From Halobacteriovorax sp. GB3 (GTDB lineage: Bacteria > Bdellovibrionota > Bacteriovoracia > Bacteriovoracales > Bacteriovoracaceae), in contig NZ_JAQSLN010000001.1 in the NCBI RefSeq assembly GCF_028649655.1, forward strand, positions 1-64,000: DNA of 64,000 bases, written 5' to 3'. Numbering within the stretch: position 1 is the first letter of the stretch; the number at the start of each line of letters is the position of its first letter. The notes beneath the pieces were generated by a model. It saw only the letters and a program-made list of their open reading frames with translations. It was not told the DNA's origin and made no database searches. Below, one piece after another: positions 8,296 to 16,283 of this stretch. Position numbers and translations under genes: made by a program.

Positions 8296-9270
8296 ATGAC
8301 AAAGATTTTAAACATAAAAACACGAGAAGAGCTAAAGTTTTCATCCCTAAAAAGAGGGGAGATACATAAGCTTCATATTCACATTTCTAATTCTGCACTG
8401 GGGACACCTTGGAAGGTTCCAATCATTGTGGCCAGAGGGGAGAAGCCTGGACCAACGCTCGGGATTACTGCAGCGGTTCACGGAAATGAGCTCAATGGTC
8501 TTTCAACCATTTTCAAGCTTTTTGAAGAAGTTAATCTAAAGAAATTAAGCGGTCAGATTGTTGCCGTTCCCGTTTCAAATATTCCTGGATACTTGAATAA
8601 GACGCGATATTTCTCTGATGGGCAAGACCTAAATAGGGTTATGCCTGGTAAAGAGAAGGGGAAACCGGCCGAGATTTACTCTCACTTTTTCACGTCTAAA
8701 ATTGTAAAGCATTTTGATTACCATCTTGATCTACACACTGCTAGTTTTGGAAAGGTGAATAGTCTCTATATTCGTGCAGATCTAGACAATGAAAAAACAC
8801 GCCAAATGGCAATGCTTCAAAATCCTCATATCATTGTCCAAAAATATGATGAAGAAGGTACCTTGAGGTCTTGGGCGAACTCGCAAGGCATTCCAAGTAT
8901 TACAGTTGAGATTGGAAATCCAAATACATTTCAGCACAATTTAATTGATGACACTTTAGAGGGGATCTTCAACACAATGAGATCTTTAAAGATGTATCCT
9001 GGAAAAGTTCGTGACTTAACTGATGATGCAGTTATTTGTGATCGTTCATTTTGGATTTTTTCATATACAGGTGGTGTTGTAGATGTGCTTCCTAACTTAA
9101 CCGATATGATTAAGAAGGGAGATCTTCTGGCCAAGGTTTATAATGTCTTTGGTGAGTTAAAAGAAGAGATTAGATCGACTCATGACGGTGTTGTTATTGG
9201 GAAAAATGTAAGTCCTTGCTGTGAGGCGGGCGATCGAATTGTTCACATTGGAATTGTTGGGGAACCTTGA
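8296..9270 (+). CDS. Succinylglutamate desuccinylase/aspartoacylase family zinc hydrolase
   Basis: This M14-like family removes acyl groups from N-acyl amino acids using one zinc. The sequence has AAVHGNELNG, giving the zinc-binding His and Glu, DLNRVMPG, and DLHTAS with the third ligand. A beta-rich C-terminal lobe ends in an HDGVV segment. The physiological substrate cannot be told from sequence. An open frame extends back to a GTG at 8248, but neither start has a good ribosome site. ATG at 8296 is chosen because the protein then begins like its relatives. A TATAAT at 8284-8289 would place transcription close to that ATG, so a leaderless message is possible. Confidence 0.85.
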   Translation: MTKILNIKTREELKFSSLKRGEIHKLHIHISNSALGTPWKVPIIVARGEKPGPTLGITAAVHGNELNGLSTIFKLFEEVNLKKLSGQIVAVPVSNIPGYLNKTRYFSDGQDLNRVMPGKEKGKPAEIYSHFFTSKIVKHFDYHLDLHTASFGKVNSLYIRADLDNEKTRQMAMLQNPHIIVQKYDEEGTLRSWANSQGIPSITVEIGNPNTFQHNLIDDTLEGIFNTMRSLKMYPGKVRDLTDDAVICDRSFWIFSYTGGVVDVLPNLTDMIKKGDLLAKVYNVFGELKEEIRSTHDGVVIGKNVSPCCEAGDRIVHIGIVGEP

Positions 9271-9293
9271 TTAGGTTCCCTCTGGGATTTTTT
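9260..9293 (+). terminator. Probable terminator overlapping the end of the hydrolase gene
   Basis: GGGAACC/GGTTCCC stem formed partly by the stop-codon region, with a T run 8 bases after the stem, so it is less canonical than others in the window. Confidence 0.5.
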
Positions 9294-10053
9294 AAGATAG
9301 CTTAGAGGCTTCTTCGCATAAAGCGTTGAAGTCTTGCGCCTTGAGGCTTGCCCCTCCGACGAGAGCTCCATCAATATTTTCATTTGAAAGAAGGCCTTCG
9401 ACATTTGATGGCTTAACTGATCCTCCATAGAGAATCGATGTTGTCGAAGCGTTAAATGCTGTATCACTGTCAAGAAATGAGCGAATCATAGCATGAGTTT
9501 CTTCTGCTTGCTCTGGAGTTGCTGTTACTCCTGTACCAATTGCCCATACCGGTTCATAAGCGATGACAACATTTTCTAAGTCTTTTGCTGTAAGTCCTTC
9601 AAGACCTTTTGTAATTTGCTCTTTTAAAACATCTTCAACTTTACCCGCTTCTCTTTGTTCAAGTGTTTCTCCAATACAGAAGACAACTTCAAGTCCAAGA
9701 CTAAGAGCAAGTTTTGTTTTTTCATTGATCACTTCATGGGACTCTTTAAAGAAAGCTCTTCTTTCTGAGTGTCCAATAATAACGAAATCACAACCTAGTT
9801 CTTTGAGTGATACAGGAGAAATATCTCCAGTAAAGGCCCCAGACTCTTTATGAGAACAATTTTGAGCACCAACTTTAACATTCATATTTTGAGTAGAGTT
9901 AAGTACTTTTGAAAGGTGAAGAAATTGAGGCGCAATTCCAAAAACACATTTCCAGTCTTTTTGATTTTCACTTAGTTCTTCAAAGAAAGTTTCAATTTCT
10001 TTGAGACCTTGATTCATTTTCCAGTTTCCATATACATACTTAATTCTACTCAT
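9292..10053 (-). CDS. tpiA: Triosephosphate isomerase
   Basis: Interconverts dihydroxyacetone phosphate and glyceraldehyde 3-phosphate. The 253-residue TIM barrel keeps every catalytic residue at canonical positions: Asn10 and Lys12 in GNWKMN, His95 in IIGHSERR, Glu167 in AYEPVWAIGTG, and the phosphate-binding LYGGSVKP near the C-terminus. It is the last gene of the minus-strand gap-pgk-tpiA operon, 18 bases after pgk. It converges on the hydrolase gene, and a hairpin lies between their ends. Confidence 0.97.
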   Translation of the reverse strand: MSRIKYVYGNWKMNQGLKEIETFFEELSENQKDWKCVFGIAPQFLHLSKVLNSTQNMNVKVGAQNCSHKESGAFTGDISPVSLKELGCDFVIIGHSERRAFFKESHEVINEKTKLALSLGLEVVFCIGETLEQREAGKVEDVLKEQITKGLEGLTAKDLENVVIAYEPVWAIGTGVTATPEQAEETHAMIRSFLDSDTAFNASTTSILYGGSVKPSNVEGLLSNENIDGALVGGASLKAQDFNALCEEASKLS

Positions 10054-10071
10054 AATATTCTTCCTTAATAA

Positions 10072-11265
10072 TTAGAGATCAATTCCAAATTTCAGGGCCT
10101 GAATCCCAGGGAGAGTTCCTTGCTCGATGTACTCGAGAGAAGCTCCACCACCAGTTGAAACGTGAGACATCTTCTCTGATAGTCCCGACTTTTTAACAGC
10201 ACTTACTGAATCTCCACCACCAATAACAGTGAAGGCCTTGGATTCAGCTAAAATCTCAGCAATAGCGAATGTTCCCTTTGAGAAACTCTCGTTCTCAAAT
10301 AGTCCCATTGGTCCATTCCAAAGAATTGTTTTTGCTCCGTGGAGAGTTTCTTTATAAAGTTGAATTGTCTTAGGTCCAATATCAAGTCCCATAAGATTTT
10401 CAGGAATATTTTCCTTTTCAACTTCAACAGCTTCACCATCAAGTGATTCTGCACAAAGGTGATCAATTGGAAGAATTAATTTTCTTCCGTTTGAGCTATT
10501 GAGAATTTTCTTTGCAAGAATGACATCTTCATCAGAACAAAGTGAAGTTCCAACATCATAGCCTTTCGCTTTTAAGAATGGATAGGCCATCGCTCCACCA
10601 ATTAAAAGAGATTGAACACTTGTTAAAAGGCTGTCGATGATTTTGATTTTATCAGAAACTTTCGCTCCTCCAACAATGGCCACAAATGGTTGTGCTGGAG
10701 AGTTAACGACTTTTGAAAGAGCTTCGATTTCTTTCTTTAAAAGAAATCCACCGGCAGCTCTATTCTTAAAAAATGCATTGATTTGATAAGTTGAAGCATG
10801 CTTTCTATGGGCAGTTCCAAAAGCATCGTTTACATAAACATCACCGTAAGCAGCAAGTGCCTTAGCGAATTCATGATCGTTCTCAGTTTCTTCTTTGTGA
10901 AAGCGAACGTTTTGTAAAAGAATAATCTTTGTCTCGTTAAGACTCAAAAGAGTTTTAATTCCCGCATCTGTACAAGACTCAGTCAGGACAACATCTTCAC
11001 CGAGCTTTTGAGCTAGGTAAGTCGCAACTGGCTCAAGTGTCATTTCTTCATTTGGTTTTCCTTTCGGGCGACCAAGGTGACTTATGAGGACAAGTTTCTT
11101 TGCTCCACTTTCAAGAATGTATTGAATTGTCTCAAGAGCGTTATCAATTCTCGTTGTATCAGTGATCTTTGATTTATCAGATTTATCGAGTGGCACGTTG
11201 AAGTCAAAACGCGCCACTACATTCTTATCTTGTAAATCAAGTTCATCTACAAATTTGAGGGCCAT
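10072..11265 (-). CDS. pgk: Phosphoglycerate kinase
   Basis: Transfers phosphate between 1,3-bisphosphoglycerate and ADP. The 397-residue sequence has the N-domain motif VVARFDFNVPLD, ISHLGRPKG, the nucleotide-binding IVGGAKVSDKI and LWNGPMGLFE, and the C-terminal GGGDS loop. ATG at 11265 is chosen: it lies one base after the gap stop codon. A further upstream in-frame start would lie inside gap and would add residues not found in the family. It is the middle gene of gap-pgk-tpiA. Confidence 0.97.
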   Translation of the reverse strand: MALKFVDELDLQDKNVVARFDFNVPLDKSDKSKITDTTRIDNALETIQYILESGAKKLVLISHLGRPKGKPNEEMTLEPVATYLAQKLGEDVVLTESCTDAGIKTLLSLNETKIILLQNVRFHKEETENDHEFAKALAAYGDVYVNDAFGTAHRKHASTYQINAFFKNRAAGGFLLKKEIEALSKVVNSPAQPFVAIVGGAKVSDKIKIIDSLLTSVQSLLIGGAMAYPFLKAKGYDVGTSLCSDEDVILAKKILNSSNGRKLILPIDHLCAESLDGEAVEVEKENIPENLMGLDIGPKTIQLYKETLHGAKTILWNGPMGLFENESFSKGTFAIAEILAESKAFTVIGGGDSVSAVKKSGLSEKMSHVSTGGGASLEYIEQGTLPGIQALKFGIDL

Positions 11266-11266
11266 C

Positions 11267-12283
11267 TTAGAGAGCCTTTGCAATATGAATAGCTAGGTCA
11301 ATAACTCTGTTAGAGAAACCTGCTTCATTGTCATACCATGCAACAACTTTAACGTTGTTTCCGTTCATAACATTTGTAAGGTCAGCATCAAGAGCCGATG
11401 ACTCTCTCATTCCCATGAAGTCACAAGATACAAGTGGCTCATCAACATAAGCAAGAACACCTTCAAGTGAAGTTTCTGATGCTTCTTTAAGAGCAGCATT
11501 AACTTCTTCAATTGTTACTTGCTTCTTTACGATAACGTTAAGGTCAACAAGTGAAACGTTTGGTGTTGGAACTCTTACTGCGAAACCATCAAGTTTTCCT
11601 TGGAGTTCTGGAATAACAAGACCAACGGCCTTTGCTGCACCAGTTGTCGTAGGGATCATAGAAACAGCAGCTGCTCTCGCTCTTCTCATATCTTTGTGAG
11701 AAGAATCAAGGATTCTTTGATCACCAGTATAAGAGTGAACTGTTGTCATATAACCAGACTCAATTCCAAAAACGTCATTTAAAACTTTTGCTACTGGAGC
11801 AAGACAGTTTGTTGTACATGATGCATTTGAAACGATGTGGTGTTTTTCATTGCTGTACTCTTCGTGGTTGATTCCCATAACGAATGTACCGTCAAGGTCA
11901 TTTCCTGGAGCACACATGATAACTTTTTTAACTGAATCTCTTAGGTGTTTTCCGAGACCCTTTTTGTCTTTAAAAATTCCTGTTGCATCGATAACGATAT
12001 CAACTTTGTCATTTCCCCAAGGAATTTCTAGTGGGTCACGATATTTGTGGAAAGTAATTTTTCTGTCATTGATGTTTAGTATATGACCATCTTTGATTGT
12101 GATTTCACCATCAAATTTTCCGTGAACAGAATCATATTTTAGCAGGTGAACATATTGCTCAGGAAGTCCTGGGCTATTAACCGCAACAACTTCAATTTCT
12201 TCAACATTTCTGTTGATGATTTCTCTTAGAACCGTTCTACCGATTCTTCCCATACCATTGATTCCAACTCTAATTTTCGACAT
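11267..12283 (-). CDS. gap: Glyceraldehyde-3-phosphate dehydrogenase, NADP-type residues
   Basis: A 338-residue phosphorylating GAPDH: Rossmann motif GINGMGRIGR, catalytic Cys156 in SNASCTTNC, and the GAAKAVG and WYDNE segments. Start at ATG 12283 with CGGAG upstream; a longer reading frame into the leader is not family-like. Two coenzyme sites are unusual. The Asp after the second beta strand (VAVND in Bacillus) is Ser37 here, and the Leu-Pro of the S-loop is Ser194-Ser195. Those positions are Ala-Ser or similar in NADP-dependent enzymes such as chloroplast GapA and B. subtilis GapB. It heads the operon with pgk and tpiA, so it may serve NADPH production or gluconeogenesis as well as glycolysis. 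Confidence 0.96.
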   Translation of the reverse strand: MSKIRVGINGMGRIGRTVLREIINRNVEEIEVVAVNSPGLPEQYVHLLKYDSVHGKFDGEITIKDGHILNINDRKITFHKYRDPLEIPWGNDKVDIVIDATGIFKDKKGLGKHLRDSVKKVIMCAPGNDLDGTFVMGINHEEYSNEKHHIVSNASCTTNCLAPVAKVLNDVFGIESGYMTTVHSYTGDQRILDSSHKDMRRARAAAVSMIPTTTGAAKAVGLVIPELQGKLDGFAVRVPTPNVSLVDLNVIVKKQVTIEEVNAALKEASETSLEGVLAYVDEPLVSCDFMGMRESSALDADLTNVMNGNNVKVVAWYDNEAGFSNRVIDLAIHIAKAL

Positions 12284-12377
12284 TGAACACTCCGAAATTA
12301 AGGATAATTTTATTAATAAGAACTTGCCCTGAATATTGCCACAGAATGCATGATAATGCCATTGATGAAAACGATGC

Positions 12378-12397
12378 CACTCGAGTGAATTCGAGTG
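12378..12397. promoter_or_regulatory. Palindromic element upstream of gap
   Basis: CACTCGAGTG is followed directly by AATTCGAGTG, giving three CACTCG/CGAGTG half-sites in 20 bp, about 95 bp upstream of gap and 80 bp upstream of the divergent secreted-protein gene. The same half-sites form the palindrome at 3059-3072. It may be an operator; no regulator is known. Confidence 0.3.
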
Positions 12398-12477
12398 TTT
12401 GATTAAGTGCAAAAGATTTACAAGGTTACTGCGAAAATATGGTTTGTTGAGGTAAATAGGTTGCAAAGGGAGATTCT

Positions 12478-12903
12478 ATGAAATTATTTTTTCTTTCAGC
12501 TGCACTATTACTTACTTCAACTGTTTTTTCGTATGACGAGGGGCTTGATGCACCGAAAAAATGTCAACGTGAAGCATGTTTAGTTGTAGGTGATAATGAA
12601 ATTGGTTTCTATAAAAGAGAGCACCAGGAGGGCGGCTATACTTTAGAGCTCAATCAATCGTCACTACTGACATCTCTGAGATCTGGAGAGGTTTGTTATA
12701 GAGGTCAATTCTTTGAATTAGCTTCTATTTTCAAGGCGCTTGCTGGCAATGTAAACTCTGACTATGCTCAAGGTGGACACCTTGAAATCAATGACTTACA
12801 GATTAAATTTTCTGGTTCTGATTACCGAGTGAAATATCTTCTAGACTCTGATTATCAAGATAAAGCGAACTGGGAAGAGCTTGTCGTCAATAAATGTAAT
12901 TAA
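12478..12903 (+). CDS. Small secreted protein, unknown function
   Basis: A 141-residue protein with a signal peptide (residues 1-18, cleavage after TVFS). The mature part has four cysteines (two near residues 29 and 34, one near 76, one near the C-terminus), which could form two disulfides in the periplasm. AAAGGGAG lies just upstream of the ATG. It is divergent from gap and ends at a strong bidirectional terminator. No family was recognised. Confidence 0.6.
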   Translation: MKLFFLSAALLLTSTVFSYDEGLDAPKKCQREACLVVGDNEIGFYKREHQEGGYTLELNQSSLLTSLRSGEVCYRGQFFELASIFKALAGNVNSDYAQGGHLEINDLQIKFSGSDYRVKYLLDSDYQDKANWEELVVNKCN

Positions 12904-12906
12904 ATG

Positions 12907-12937
12907 AAAAAGCGCGGATTGAAACCGCGCTTTTTTT
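12907..12937. terminator. Bidirectional terminator
   Basis: AAAAAGCGCGG/CCGCGCTTTTT stem between two convergent secreted-protein genes, with T runs usable on either strand. Confidence 0.9.
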
Positions 12938-13499
12938 ATCTCGTTTTACAGCTTTCTGCTGCTTTTGCTGAACTTGGATACGGATATTCGCTTCTAGCTG
13001 TCTTTACGCATTTCATATCTACATACTGACATATTTTTGAAGCACTCTCTGTGTTTGGATAAGGGTACTCAGACCTAACTGCTTTTACGCACTCTTGGTT
13101 AATTCTTCCACGACAGCTGTTTGCTGCAGTCGCTGTATTTGGATAAGGATATTCACTTCTAACTGCTTTGACACAGATCATATCTACATTCTTACAGGAC
13201 TTTGAGGCCACGGCTGTGTTTGGATAAGGGTACTCAGACCTAACTGCTTTTACGCACTCTTGGTTAATTCTTCCACGACAGCTGTTTGCTGCTGTTGCTG
13301 TATTAGGATAGGGGTAATCACTTCTTACGTCTTTAACACAATTCATGTCGACATTTCGGCAGGCCTTGGATGCTGTGACGGTGTTGGGATAAGGGTATTC
13401 AGATCTAACTGCTTTTACGCATTCTTGGTTAATTTTTGCCTGAAGCGAAGTTGAGCAAAGTAGAAGAATGAATACTTTTGTAAGTGTTTGTAATTTCAT
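12936..13499 (-). CDS. Secreted cysteine-rich tandem-repeat protein
   Basis: A 187-residue protein with a signal peptide (residues 1-21). Everything after it consists of six repeats of about 27 residues, each of the form CVKxVRSEYPYPNTxxAxxxC. Odd and even copies differ (INQE-type and DMxC-type), so the real unit is a 55-residue pair present three times. Each copy holds two Cys, giving twelve in all, probably disulfide-bonded, and a strictly kept YPYP core. The function is unknown; repeat proteins of this size often bind a surface or polymer. Ribosome site AGGAGA precedes the ATG. The near-identity of the copies at DNA level shows recent expansion. Confidence 0.7.
   Translation of the reverse strand: MKLQTLTKVFILLLCSTSLQAKINQECVKAVRSEYPYPNTVTASKACRNVDMNCVKDVRSDYPYPNTATAANSCRGRINQECVKAVRSEYPYPNTAVASKSCKNVDMICVKAVRSEYPYPNTATAANSCRGRINQECVKAVRSEYPYPNTESASKICQYVDMKCVKTARSEYPYPSSAKAAESCKTR
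12939..13433. repeat. 165-bp tandem repeat, three copies, inside the repeat-protein gene
   Basis: The coding repeat has a 165-bp period. The stretches 13051-13127 and 13216-13292 are identical over 77 bases including third codon positions, which points to recent duplication or gene conversion. The third copy is more diverged. Confidence 0.85.
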
Positions 13500-13625
13500 A
13501 TTTCTCTCCTTGTGTTACTTCTTACCTATCGCAAAAATTACGAGTAAAAAACTCTTACTTTCTTACTTCGAGGACCTTTTTTCCGTTCGACTACTCGTGT
13601 TTACTGAATAAGGTATTCTAGAGAG

Positions 13626-14573
13626 ATGAGAACCTCATCTGATGTCATTCATTATGCGACCAAACAAGACTACCTCAATAAAAGACTCGCCTCAAAGCAA
13701 GCGAGTAAAGTCGTGGCCAAGGAAGTCGCTGGGACAATGGCAGATAAAGTTGAAGTTTCAAAAAAAGCAAAGGGACTCTCTGAGAAAGCAGAGAGTGTAA
13801 AAGAAAATCTCAAACAAAATGGAAAAGAGATTACTCAAGCAGGGGAGCGACTTGTAAAAGACGCTGCAGGTGTTGCTGTAAAAGCACTTACAACCCCAGG
13901 CGTTGGATTAGTTTCAAATCTTGTTCCCAGTATTTCTCTTTCTTCTTCTAGTTCGAATCCAGTTGCAAGCACTGAAGAGACAGCTGAAGCTATCCAGAAA
14001 CTCGATTCTATCGATAAGCCGGCCTTCTTTTTTATTACGGGGCTTCACCTAAATGGAATTAGTGATGATGGTGGACTCGATGAGCTTGCTGGTGCAGTTG
14101 AAGGTGGAACGCATTTCACTTGGAAAGAAGAAGATAAGATCGTTGAGGAAATTCTAAGAAGACCAGAACAAATGCCCGTCGTTCTTGTAGGGCATAGTCT
14201 AGGGGGCGATGCCGCCGTTTCTATTGCTAACCGGTTAAATACAATTAGCAATGGGTTTAGAAATGTCGACCTTCTTGTGACTTTAGATAGTGTTGGTTTT
14301 GATAACGACATCATTCCCTCTAATGTGAAAAAGAATCTTAACTTTATTGGAAATGAAGATGTTTTTTTTAATGACGGACCAAATATCGCAAGAAACTCTT
14401 TGAAGACGATTGTTCTCAATGAACTTCGCTCTGAATCGCATACTCAAATTGATCAATCAAAAGAAATCCACGAAAAGATCTTTAAAGAAATAAATGATAT
14501 TCGAGATATTCATAAGAAAGATCTTCGACTTGATAAGCTTAATAAAATTCTCGCAACGATAACAAATATTTAA
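13626..14573 (+). CDS. Alpha/beta-hydrolase, lipase-like
   Basis: A 315-residue protein. Residues 1-100 are helical, Lys/Ala/Glu-rich and without a signal peptide. From about residue 131 the sequence has an alpha/beta-hydrolase core: FFFITGLHLNG (oxyanion side), the nucleophile elbow VGHSLGGDA with Ser191, Asp221 in VTLDSVG, and a candidate His272 in SESHTQ. This order fits a lipase or esterase of the class 3-like or PGAP1-like type, but the substrate is unknown. AGAGAG precedes the ATG. It overlaps the convergent secreted-protein gene by four bases. Confidence 0.65.
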   Translation: MRTSSDVIHYATKQDYLNKRLASKQASKVVAKEVAGTMADKVEVSKKAKGLSEKAESVKENLKQNGKEITQAGERLVKDAAGVAVKALTTPGVGLVSNLVPSISLSSSSSNPVASTEETAEAIQKLDSIDKPAFFFITGLHLNGISDDGGLDELAGAVEGGTHFTWKEEDKIVEEILRRPEQMPVVLVGHSLGGDAAVSIANRLNTISNGFRNVDLLVTLDSVGFDNDIIPSNVKKNLNFIGNEDVFFNDGPNIARNSLKTIVLNELRSESHTQIDQSKEIHEKIFKEINDIRDIHKKDLRLDKLNKILATITNI

Positions 14574-14938
14574 ATACAGCTCTCATCGCTTTCTTTCACA
14601 TCGTAAAGACGTCTAGAAAAATCGAGGTCAATACAGGCCATCTTATTTTCGCTTTGAATTGATTTGATTCGATGGTGGATATCTTCGCATTCTGCAATGT
14701 CCAGCATGAAAAGAGCGATCTGTTCGTTCTTATCATTTCTAAAGTCGAGGCCATTGATAAAGCTCTGACAATCCAGAGTGACTTTTTCAAAATTCTTATT
14801 TTGAATTTCGAACATATAGTCGAATTCTGTCGGTTGATATTTCTCTACATTAAAGCTCAATTCCTGCCCATATGATGAAATTGAAGCAAATAAGCAGAGT
14901 CCAAGAACAATGTTGGCAATGTTGATTCTTTTTCTCAT
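14570..14938 (-). CDS. Small secreted protein, unknown function
   Basis: A 122-residue protein with a signal peptide (about residues 1-24, cleavage near SSYG-QE). The mature part has four Cys, spaced to allow two disulfides, and no motif I recognise. It is convergent with the lipase-like gene and overlaps it by four bases. Confidence 0.55.
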   Translation of the reverse strand: MRKRINIANIVLGLCLFASISSYGQELSFNVEKYQPTEFDYMFEIQNKNFEKVTLDCQSFINGLDFRNDKNEQIALFMLDIAECEDIHHRIKSIQSENKMACIDLDFSRRLYDVKESDESCI

Positions 14939-15118
14939 GTATTGCTTGTCGGACTTATATAGTCAGGCTTTAGACAAAAGTTAATTTTTTTAGTCAGGAA
15001 TTTTTCAAGTGTCGAATACCACTCTATTAACAAGGAATATTAATGGTTTAGACGAATTTTATTCGTTCTCACAGTGTTAAAATAAAGAAGATAGCAAGAG
15101 AAATCTCTAGGAGGATTT

Positions 15119-15643
15119 ATGGAATCGAAGGATAAAAATAAATTGGCCTTGGTTGTTCAAACTCTATTTGGGGCCATTCTTGCGATAAAAGGTTTTGATG
15201 GTTTCATCAACTTTTTACCACAAGCTGAATCAACTACGGTTGGCGCTGGTTTTATTCAGGCCATGCAAGACACGGGATATTTGTACTTCTTAGTGAAGGG
15301 AACAGAAGTACTTTGTGGTTCACTTCTCGTTATGAATATTTTCGTCCCTCTCACGCTCATTGTACTTGCACCAGTTGTTATTAACATTGTTTTATTCGAA
15401 GTCTTTTTGAATTTTACATTCGCTAGTATGCTTCTCCCTATGTTGGTTGTGGCCTGTGAACTCTATCTCTTTTGGCACTATAAGAATTTATTCACTTGGC
15501 TTTTAAAATATCAAGTTCACATTGATTTGAATTCTTATGAAAGCCCTGATGTGATCATTTTAAACGAGGTAAGAGAGAAAAATCCTGAAACATATGAGAA
15601 GATAAAAAATATTAAAGGCATCAATGAAGTGATTACGCATTAA
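15119..15643 (+). CDS. DoxX-like integral membrane protein
   Basis: A 174-residue protein with four hydrophobic segments in the first 125 residues. The N-terminal layout (ALVVQTLFGAILAIKGFDGF) and the LVKGTEVLCGSLL segment resemble DoxX-like proteins. Residues 126-174 form a soluble tail. DoxX relatives are linked to redox and sulfur metabolism, but family function is poorly defined. A near-perfect AGGAGG lies 7 bases before the ATG, suggesting strong translation. It ends at a bidirectional terminator. Confidence 0.6.
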   Translation: MESKDKNKLALVVQTLFGAILAIKGFDGFINFLPQAESTTVGAGFIQAMQDTGYLYFLVKGTEVLCGSLLVMNIFVPLTLIVLAPVVINIVLFEVFLNFTFASMLLPMLVVACELYLFWHYKNLFTWLLKYQVHIDLNSYESPDVIILNEVREKNPETYEKIKNIKGINEVITH

Positions 15644-15647
15644 AAAG

Positions 15648-15672
15648 AAGCCCCTTTAATAGGGGCTTTTTT
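15648..15672. terminator. Bidirectional terminator
   Basis: AAGCCCC/GGGGCTT stem with a T run on the right and A run on the left, shared by the DoxX-like gene and the convergent membrane-anchored protein gene. Confidence 0.88.
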
Positions 15673-16198
15673 ATAAATCAATATCAACTTCAACTTTTAT
15701 CTTTTTTTGGTTTTCACTTTCAATGACGACAAAGAGATCAGTGACTTCTTTTACTTTACCATTAATTGTATAACTATCATTGCTACTTGTGATGAGTTTA
15801 AGAAGCAATGAATTCGTGTTCTCTTTCATGTATTCTTTAACTTTTTCGGCCTTGAGTATAACTTTGTCATCTTCAACGCTTTCAACCCATGACGCTTCAA
15901 TCATTGTTTCGCCTTCATTGCCATTGATGAGAATGGCACCTCCAGCGACTTTAATGATTTGTGCTTCACCATCGATATCAACAAGATTTCCTAATTTGAC
16001 TTTCTCATTCTTTCCATCAACAACAATCGTATCGCCAAAAATTTGAACCTTATCATTTTTGCCATCAACTTTAACCATTCCACCTAGAATAGATACTTTC
16101 TGACTTTCGGAATCGATATTGATTGCCGATTTGAAAAGGAAATAAAGTGAGACACCACAGATAATAAAAAAGGCCGCAATAATAGCTAGGATCTTCAT
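15671..16198 (-). CDS. Membrane-anchored beta-repeat protein
   Basis: A 175-residue protein with one N-terminal hydrophobic anchor (residues 3-23). Residues 28-95 contain four or five degenerate repeats of about 16 residues around VDGKNDKVQIFG and VDGKNEKVKLG, the pattern of a beta-solenoid or DUF3060-like sheet. The C-terminal part (105-175) is a separate domain. It would face the periplasm. No enzymatic motif is seen and the role is unknown. Confidence 0.5.
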   Translation of the reverse strand: MKILAIIAAFFIICGVSLYFLFKSAINIDSESQKVSILGGMVKVDGKNDKVQIFGDTIVVDGKNEKVKLGNLVDIDGEAQIIKVAGGAILINGNEGETMIEASWVESVEDDKVILKAEKVKEYMKENTNSLLLKLITSSNDSYTINGKVKEVTDLFVVIESENQKKIKVEVDIDL

Positions 16199-16283
16199 TG
16201 AATAACTCCAAAGATATGTTTGAAGTAAATTATCTTCAAATTCTATTTAGGAAAAGCTCTTTGTAACCTTTTTACATCAAAGA

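Noticed and set aside
12284-12466. 61-residue N-terminal extension of GAPDH
   Set aside because: The extension does not resemble GAPDH or a targeting sequence; the protein begins normally at ATG 12283 with a good ribosome site.
13626-14573. Secreted lipase
   Set aside because: The GxSxG core is present but no signal peptide or lipobox was found, so secretion is not claimed.
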